NCBI GenBank assembly: GCA_002887195.1
Contig: PJAB01002045.1
Coordinates: forward strand, 1-10,750
Direction: 5' to 3'
From: Chrysochromulina parva
Lineage: Eukaryota; Haptophyta; Prymnesiales; Chrysochromulinaceae
Length of the DNA: 10,750 bases
The position numbers and the translations under genes were made by a program. Of this stretch, positions 1 to 5,400 are shown one piece after another. How positions within the stretch are numbered: position 1 is the first letter of the stretch; every line of letters begins with the position of its first letter. A model generated the notes under the pieces. That model saw nothing but the letters and a program-made list of their open reading frames with translations, was not told where the DNA came from and made no database searches.

Positions 1-112
1 GGATGATGCCCCGACTCGGGGCTATCCAGTGGTGCCGGTTGCGCCGAGATCTGCCCTCCCGATCGCTCGCGCCAGCGATGGGCACCAAAGGCGGCGGAAA
101 GGCGACCGCCAT
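1..112 (-). CDS. N-terminus of an unrecognised protein (partial, runs off left edge)
   Basis: A minus-strand reading frame opens with ATG at 112-110 and stays open for 37 codons to the window edge. The start context is strong by eukaryotic standards: CAAAATGG, with A at -3 and G at +4. The visible protein begins MAVAFPPPLVPIAGAS and continues into an Arg/His-rich stretch. I recognise no domain in so short a piece, and there is no clear signal peptide or membrane segment. It lies head-to-head with the 431-850 gene, and a CTTGA pentamer array sits 9 bp upstream of its ATG, so that array would fall in its leader or promoter. The call rests only on the open frame, the start context and the divergent position. 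A chance open frame of this length is quite possible in GC-rich DNA. Confidence 0.35.
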   Translation of the reverse strand, partial: MAVAFPPPLVPIAGASDREGRSRRNRHHWIAPSRGII

Positions 113-364
113 TTTGAATCGCTTGACTTGACTTGACTTGACTTGACTTGACTTGACTTGACTTGACTTGACTACACTCATCACTCTATCCCCGGTCTAT
201 GTTGTTTGCGCTTCTCTTCTTCAGGGTTCCGTTTTTTCGCTCCATTTCGTCAGCATGATGTAACTTCCAAGCCTTTTTGGTCTTTGGCTGCAGTCTCGTG
301 AGGCGGAGGAGAGCGTCACACCCTGCAAGCCTGAGCCTCGGCGTGCCAATTCCCCGCTACCCAG
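113..364. promoter_or_regulatory. Divergent promoter region and 5' leader
   Basis: This stretch separates the minus-strand start at 112 from the probable leader intron of the plus-strand gene at 431. It holds the CTTGA array, then a pyrimidine-rich AT-richer stretch around 180-290. On the plus strand the only upstream ATGs before the intron are in ATGATGTAA at 255-263, a minimal upstream reading frame. No TATA box is obvious. Promoter assignment is inferred from gene orientation and not from a recognised core element. Confidence 0.4.
122..172. repeat. (CTTGA)10 pentanucleotide tandem array
   Basis: Ten perfect copies of CTTGA run from 122 to 171, followed by a partial unit. The array lies between two divergent starts (ATG at 112 on minus, ATG at 431 on plus). 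The same pentamer recurs on the opposite strand at 8126-8150 and as two copies at 10469-10478. Read as TTGACT it matches the plant W-box core, but no sequence here shows that such a factor acts on it. Confidence 0.95.
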
Positions 365-419
365 GTAGGTCCTTGACTCACGTGCGCCACACCTCATGCC
401 CCCCTCCCGCCGTCCGCAG
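365..419 (+). other. Probable 55-nt intron in the 5' leader
   Basis: The donor CAG|GTAGGT at 362-370 and the acceptor CCGTCCGCAG ending at 419, preceded by a C/T-rich tract, fit a spliceosomal intron closely. It ends 11 nt before the ATG at 431, so splicing would not change the protein. The upstream frame has no in-frame ATG between a stop at 256-258 and 431, so the leader reads as untranslated. The intron itself carries an ATG near 394 that splicing would remove from the leader. Transcript evidence is lacking. Confidence 0.5.
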
Positions 420-430
420 ACGGCCGTCTC

Positions 431-850
431 ATGGATTTCATCTCTAGCACCTACGACTCGGCGGTGAGCGCCGTCCATGCGACACCGGCTGAAGAATTTT
501 ACACCTCTGTGTTCGGGCCCACGCCGTTCAGCACCTTTATGACAGAATGGTTCCCGCTGAGCTTGACGGTCATCCTGCCCGTGTTCTGCATCCTGATCTC
601 GCTCATTTGCATCCCCTTCGAGAAGAAAAGCCTGCCGCGTGGCATCCGCGTGATGAAGAAAATCGGGATGACCATCCGCGCCGATGTGCGCTGGGTCAAG
701 AGCATGTCGGAATCGAAGATGAGGAGGATTCCGAAGGATCTCAAGGGCACGAAGATCTCGCCCGTCAAGGGCAAGGCGGAGGAGGAGGCGATCAAGAAGA
801 GGGCCGCCGAGGCGAGCAAGCCAGGCGGCAAGGGCGGCCGCTTCTACTGA
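431..850 (+). CDS. Small single-pass membrane protein, unrecognised
   Basis: A 139-residue protein of unrecognised family. Residues 1-40 are a mildly acidic, aromatic N-terminal segment. Residues about 41-63 form one strongly hydrophobic stretch (WFPLSLTVILPVFCILIS and onward) suited to a transmembrane helix, and it contains prolines and two cysteines. The rest is highly basic: EKKSLPRGIRVMKK follows the membrane segment, then Lys/Glu-rich residues 95-130, ending KGGRFY. By the positive-inside rule the basic tail should face the cytosol, with the N-terminus in the lumen or outside. Codons are strongly G/C-ending, as in eIF3d, which supports real coding. ATG 431 is the first in-frame ATG downstream of the probable leader intron. 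Its +4 base is G but the -3 base is C, so the context is only fair. No signal peptide is evident, and ER, Golgi or plastid-envelope location cannot be decided. Family assignment would need a profile search. Confidence 0.72.
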   Translation: MDFISSTYDSAVSAVHATPAEEFYTSVFGPTPFSTFMTEWFPLSLTVILPVFCILISLICIPFEKKSLPRGIRVMKKIGMTIRADVRWVKSMSESKMRRIPKDLKGTKISPVKGKAEEEAIKKRAAEASKPGGKGGRFY

Positions 851-1583
851 GCGTGCAGCACCGCGCGGAGCGTGCCGTGCGCATCTGCGGTGGCGCCGTG
901 CCGCCACCGAGAAGCTCGGCACTTCTCTCCTACTGGTCAGAGAGTGTATACGGTGTACACAAGTTCAGAAGGGTGTGCTCTCTAGTGCAATCGGAATCGC
1001 TAGAGGCCGGCTACTCGCGGCCACCCGGGTTCTGTTGATCGGATGGGAGGTGAAAATATCAGCAAGTGGTGAATACTAATCGTGTTGGCTGTGCCAGTGT
1101 GCGGGGGAGATCTGGTTCAGGTTCTGAGCGGAGTCCCGGGAGAAAACCCGCCTGTCGTCAGTCGTGTGGCGTTTGTCGACGTCGGACGTGCTTCCCGCGA
1201 CCGGTCGCTAGAGGAGCGACTTGGCGGTCGTGCGGGAGGCGAGACCGCGGCCTCGACGCTCAGACTCAGTCTCGGGAGACTCCGGGCTGCCGGCCCGTCA
1301 GCCGTCGAGAGCTCGAGACCGCTCGGATCGTGCCGTCGCGTCGAGCGTGCAGCGTCGACCGTCGTGCTTAACGTCGTGCGCGGTGTGACAAGGTGACTTC
1401 TCAAGACTCAACCGAGGACAGTCAGACCCTCACCCCACCCTTCAACCGACCCTGTGACGCGAACACCGAGTCATCGACGACAGCGCTTGTTTGACGCTCA
1501 ACACAGCTCCTTGTCCCTCTAACTACGTAACAGTAGCTAGTACATACCCGACCCTCTCCCATTATACAACAGCCATCGTCACG

Positions 1584-1584
<1 letters not shown>
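851..1584. other. Intergenic, no convincing gene
   Basis: This follows the membrane-protein stop. Open frames of about 100 codons exist on both strands between 1066 and 1404, but they overlap one another, are arginine/serine-rich, and have no recognisable motif. They look like by-products of a CG-rich, GTCG/TCGA-dense stretch. Small inverted repeats occur, such as AGTCTC-GG-GAGACT near 1270. The first 200 bases probably include the 3' UTR of the 431-850 gene, with no clear AATAAA-type signal. Confidence 0.6.

Positions 1585-1623
<39 letters not shown>
1585..1623. repeat. (TG)19 dinucleotide microsatellite
   Basis: Nineteen uninterrupted TG units plus one T. Alternating purine-pyrimidine DNA of this kind is Z-DNA-prone and length-polymorphic. 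It lies in gene-poor sequence and is followed by a short ATCGT-like motif run. The frames through it (Cys-Val or His-Thr repeats) are not credible proteins. Confidence 0.97.
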
Positions 1624-1625
<2 letters not shown>

Positions 1626-1838
1626 TCTTGCTCCATGTCTATCGTATCGTGTATCGTATCCCATGACAGCCATCGGCGCGCGGCGGCGATGTTGATGTTC
1701 ACAGCTTCACACCGTGCATCACCGCCGTGGAGCGCAGCAATCGCTAACAAAGCGAACTTCTTGCAAGTGCCTGGTGGTTGTCATTGGCGATGGTAGGGCG
1801 AGTAGGCTGTGGGTGCAAACGATTCGTAAAGGATGATA

Positions 1839-2201
1839 TCACACTGGAATATAACTGCAGGACCATGAGCTGACCTTCGGGCACACCGGCATAGCGATCT
1901 TTGAGGGGGTTGTGTGCTGCCGCTTCACGCTGCGGCCAGTCTGTATCTGCAGCTTCTGGAGGACAGCACACTCAACCCACACAGCCGCGGCCGGCTGCTC
2001 TTGCTCCACGCTGTATTGCAACAGCTCCTTACGGCAGCGCAAGTCCTTCTTGTGCGGCGGCGATGCCAGAGCAGGATCCAAATGCGCCACCTCGTCAAGA
2101 ACCTTGTTCACGCGCGACGGGCCGAACAGTTGCGGCGGACACATGTGCCATAGGCACCATCGTGAGGTGTGCCATAGGCACCATCGCGAGGTCTTCACCA
2201 T
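1839..2201 (-). CDS. Doubtful open frame, possible exon or decayed gene fragment
   Basis: A minus-strand ATG frame (2201 down to 1839, 120 codons) contains a middle section that reads like an ordinary soluble protein: VNKVLDEVAHLDPALA, then a Lys/Arg/Glu-rich region with KKDLRCRKELLQYSVEQEQ. Its third-position G/C bias is visibly weaker than in eIF3d or the coiled-coil gene. The first part of the frame encodes a Trp/His repeat caused by the 24-bp tandem duplication at 2144-2186 and is not convincing. In neighbouring sequence a second minus frame (2469-2095) and a third (about 2510-2363) also look partly protein-like, so the coding signal hops between frames, as spliced or decayed coding DNA would. 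I recognise no family. It may simply be chance. Confidence 0.2.
   Translation of the reverse strand: MVKTSRWCLWHTSRWCLWHMCPPQLFGPSRVNKVLDEVAHLDPALASPPHKKDLRCRKELLQYSVEQEQPAAAVWVECAVLQKLQIQTGRSVKRQHTTPSKIAMPVCPKVSSWSCSYIPV
2144..2186. repeat. 24-bp tandem duplication
   Basis: A 19-bp sequence (TGTGCCATAGGCACCATCG) occurs at 2144-2162 and identically at 2168-2186, separated by five bases, giving a 24-bp period. The unit contains the imperfect palindrome TGCCATAGGCA. Being a multiple of three, the duplication keeps any reading frame open. Confidence 0.9.
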
Positions 2202-2490
2202 GAAGACAACCGAGCGTTTGATGACCGCGACGACCGTCCGTCGGGTCAAGTGCTCGCGTTTTGTTTGACGAATCCTTTAACTTTTCCCCCAATGAATTTG
2301 CAGAGCAGCACAAACAAAAGTCTCGCCGCAGTCGGCGCGCTGCGTCATCCCCAGCATAGACTTCAAATAGAACGAACACACATGGCGGATTGGCGGTCTG
2401 CCGTGGTGGCTGGTGCGTGGACCTGGCCGTGAGACCACTCAATGACGTCGTCGGTCCACACAGCTTCATGGTGGCGTAAGTTGTACTGCA

Positions 2491-5400
2491 TCAAGCTTTC
2501 GAACCCGTTGCCGTCGCCCCCCCGAGAACATGCAGCTCGTTCGAGCAGCGCGACCGGACCTCCTCTATCATCCGTGAGAGTGACCCCGGCAGCGCACGAG
2601 GTGCTTGCACGCCTGCAGGCACTGCAGGCACAGCTGCCGGCATGCCTGCCGATACGCCAGCAGGCAGGCCCTGTGCGCGCGGCGGCTCCGCGAGATCGCA
2701 AGCATGGTCTGAGCCTCGTTCCAAAGCCCGGTCCATCCCTTGCACTCGAGATCCAGATCCAGATCCAGATCCAGATCCAGATCCAGATTCCAAAGCCCGG
2801 TCCATCCCTTGCACTCGGTCGGCGCGCTCTCGAGCGAGCACCCGACGCATCGCCACAGTGGAGGTACGTGCCCAATTCGCAAGCTCCTCGGCGCGCCGAT
2901 CGAGCGCGGCCTCGCGCGCGCGTACCTCGCGCAGCGCCTCCTCGGTCACAACCGCCCGGCAGGCGTCCAGATCGGCTCGAGCGTTCTCACGAGCAGCCCG
3001 ACGCTCCGCTGCCAGCACGGCGGCCGCATGCCCCGACTCCTCGTCAAGAGCTCGCTGGAGCACGCGCACCTGATGAGAGAGGCAGTCGAGTGGTCATCAG
3101 AGGCAATCAAGAGGTCATCAGAGAGTAATCAGAGAGCCCGATGGAGCACGCGCACCATCACGTCCGCTTCCCGCCCGCTCCGCTCGAGCGCCGTCTCGAG
3201 CGCCACCTGGTGGGCCGCCACCGCGGCGGCGCGCAGCTCGCTGAGTGCGGCGTCGCGCTCCCGCCGCGCCTCGCCAAGGGCCCTCTCAGCATGCTCGGCA
3301 GTGGCCACACACGCCTCCTCGGCCGATAAAGCACGACGCTCAGCCGCCGCACACGCCACCTCGGCCGCCTGGCGACCGTCCTCTGCGACGACACAAGCCG
3401 AGTTGGCGGCGGCTTGTAGCGCGTGCAGCTGCTGCGTAGAAGCCCGTTCACACGCAATGCGTACGTCGCGGCAGGCCGCATCAACCCTCAGGCCCATCTG
3501 TACCTCAGCGTCCGCACGGGCCGCAGCCAGGGCGGTGGCGAGCCGCGTCGCAGCCTCGCGCTCGGCATGGCGCTCAGCTGCCTCGAGCCGCCGCTCGAGT
3601 GCCTCCACCGCTCTCTCCGCCGCTGCCGCCCGCTGCTCGGCCGCGGCACATCGCTGCTCAGCCGCCGCAAACCGCTGCTCGGCCGCCGCGGTGAGCGCCT
3701 CGGCTGCGCACGCGCGCTGCTCGGCGGCCTCGCGTTGCTTCACTTCGCGCGCCCTCGCCTCTTTACGTTGCATCTCGGCTTGTGCCTCCGCTCTGACCAA
3801 CTCAGCGCTCGCCTGTGCGGTCTGCACCCGTGTGTCGCGCGCCGCCTGCGCAGCGGCCGTTTCGGCCTTGGCCTTCTCGAGCGCATCGGCGAGCTCCGTC
3901 CGTAACCGTCGTCGCTCCGCCTTCCATTGCGATTCGGCCTCCGCCACCGCCTCCGCCACCGCCTCCGCCACCGCCGTACTTAGCCGGCTATCCCGTTGCT
4001 GCTGTAGCTGCTGTAGCTGCTGTGGCTGCTGTAGCTGCAGTTGCTGCTGCTGCAGTTGCTGCTGCTGCAGTTGCTGCTGCTGCAGTTGCTGCTGCCATCG
4101 AGCAGCCTCTAAGTCACGGCGCGCCTCGTCGGCAATCCGTGCCGCCTCAGCACGTGCCCTCGCCTCCTTGCAAGCCTCGTCTGATGCGCGTCGCGCCTCG
4201 TCCGTCGCGCGTCGCGCCTCGTCGACAGCTTGCACACGCGCCGCCTCGGCGGCAGTGGCAGTCGCACGTACCTTGATGAGCTCCTGCTCCAGTGATTGCC
4301 GAGCACTCTCCGCGCTCTGGCGGGCGCTCGCGAGAGCGCTCTCCGCGCTCTGGCGGGCGCTCGCGAGGCTGGCCGTGAGCTCCAGCACGCGCTCGGCCTC
4401 CTTCCTCTCGCGCGCGACCGCTGTCTCCAGCCGCGCCTCGGCCGCGTCTGCCCTCTGCTCCGCCCGCTGCTCGCGCGCCGTGGCACGATCGAGCTTCTCC
4501 TCGAGCCTCCCTCTGTGCTCGTCCGCGGCACGTAACGCCTCCGTGGACTGCGCCCGTGCCGCCTCGAGCTGCACGCGCACCGCCTCGGCTTGCTTCTCCG
4601 CCGCGCGTACCGCCTCGGCCGCCTCCGACGCCGCGGCCGCCGCGTGTTCCGTCACGAGAGTGGTACGCTCGTCGGCGGCGTGCCGTTGCTCATCCAGCCG
4701 TTGGATCCTCTCGTGCAACTGCCGTTGCTGCTGCCGCCACTGAGATTCAACCTCCCGCAACTGAGATTCAACCTCCGCTTGGCGCGCCTCGGCCTCCGCC
4801 TGCCGCTCCGCTGCCCGCGCGGCCGCACGATGCGCGTCGCTCAGGCTGCTCTCGAGCCGCGATCTCGAGGCAATCTCGATCTCGAGGCTGCTCTCGAGCC
4901 GCGTACGTTCCGCCCTCGCCTCGGCCCATTCCGCCTCGTGCTTAATCAGCCGCTGCTCCTCCGCCGCTGCACGCTCGACACGTGCAGCCTCGTGCTCCTC
5001 GCGCACCTCCGCGCACGCGGCCACGGCAGCCGCCGTCGCGCGCGCGAGAGCAAGGCTCTTTTGCGCTTCGAGGGTTTCTCTGGAGCGGCGGTGGGCCTGA
5101 CACTCCGCGCGGAGGGCAGCTTGCAAGTCGTCCCTCGCTACCTCAGCCGCCTCCCGTGCCTCCTCCGCTGCCTGCATCGCCGCCTCGGCCTCCCCAAGCT
5201 GCGCGAGGGCCTCGTCTCGATCCGCCAAGGCTCGCGCGACCTGTGCCTCGGACTCCCGTGCCATCGCCCTCTGCTCGGCTGCCCTCTGCTCCTCCGCCGC
5301 CGCCCTCCGCTCACGGGCCTCTTCCTCCAAACGCTCCCTCGCGCGCACTTGGATCTGGAGTTGCTGGCACTCGTCTGCGAGGCTGACGAGCTCAGCGTCA

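Larger units (their letters stand above)
1624..2490. other. Gene-poor stretch between microsatellite and coiled-coil gene
   Basis: Base composition is less GC-rich here than in the flanking genes, especially 2250-2480. Apart from the doubtful minus-strand frame at 1839-2201 and the 24-bp duplication, I see no gene with support. The part just below 2491 is expected to include the 3' UTR of the coiled-coil gene, or further exons of it if its 3' structure is more complex than called. Confidence 0.5.

Noticed and set aside
122..172. Reading the CTTGA arrays as W-boxes for WRKY factors
   Set aside because: TTGACT matches the W-box core, but a pentamer array produces it automatically. WRKY factors are not established for the likely lineages, so only a neutral repeat call is kept.
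1066..1404. Three open frames of about 100 codons on both strands
   Set aside because: They overlap each other, are Arg/Ser/Val-rich, show no motif, and sit in CG-rich DNA where stops are rare by chance.
2745..2814. A clean intron spanning the hexamer array
   Set aside because: The only GT-AG pair placed in the 30-bp duplicates would remove 70 nt and move coding into a Gly/Cys/Arg-rich frame. The unspliced 69-bp unit keeps the frame, so no intron is called.
2740..4743. 667-codon plus-strand Ser/Ala/Cys-rich open frame
   Set aside because: It is antisense shadow of the same gene and crosses both the hexamer array and the intron. It has no domain and low-complexity composition throughout.
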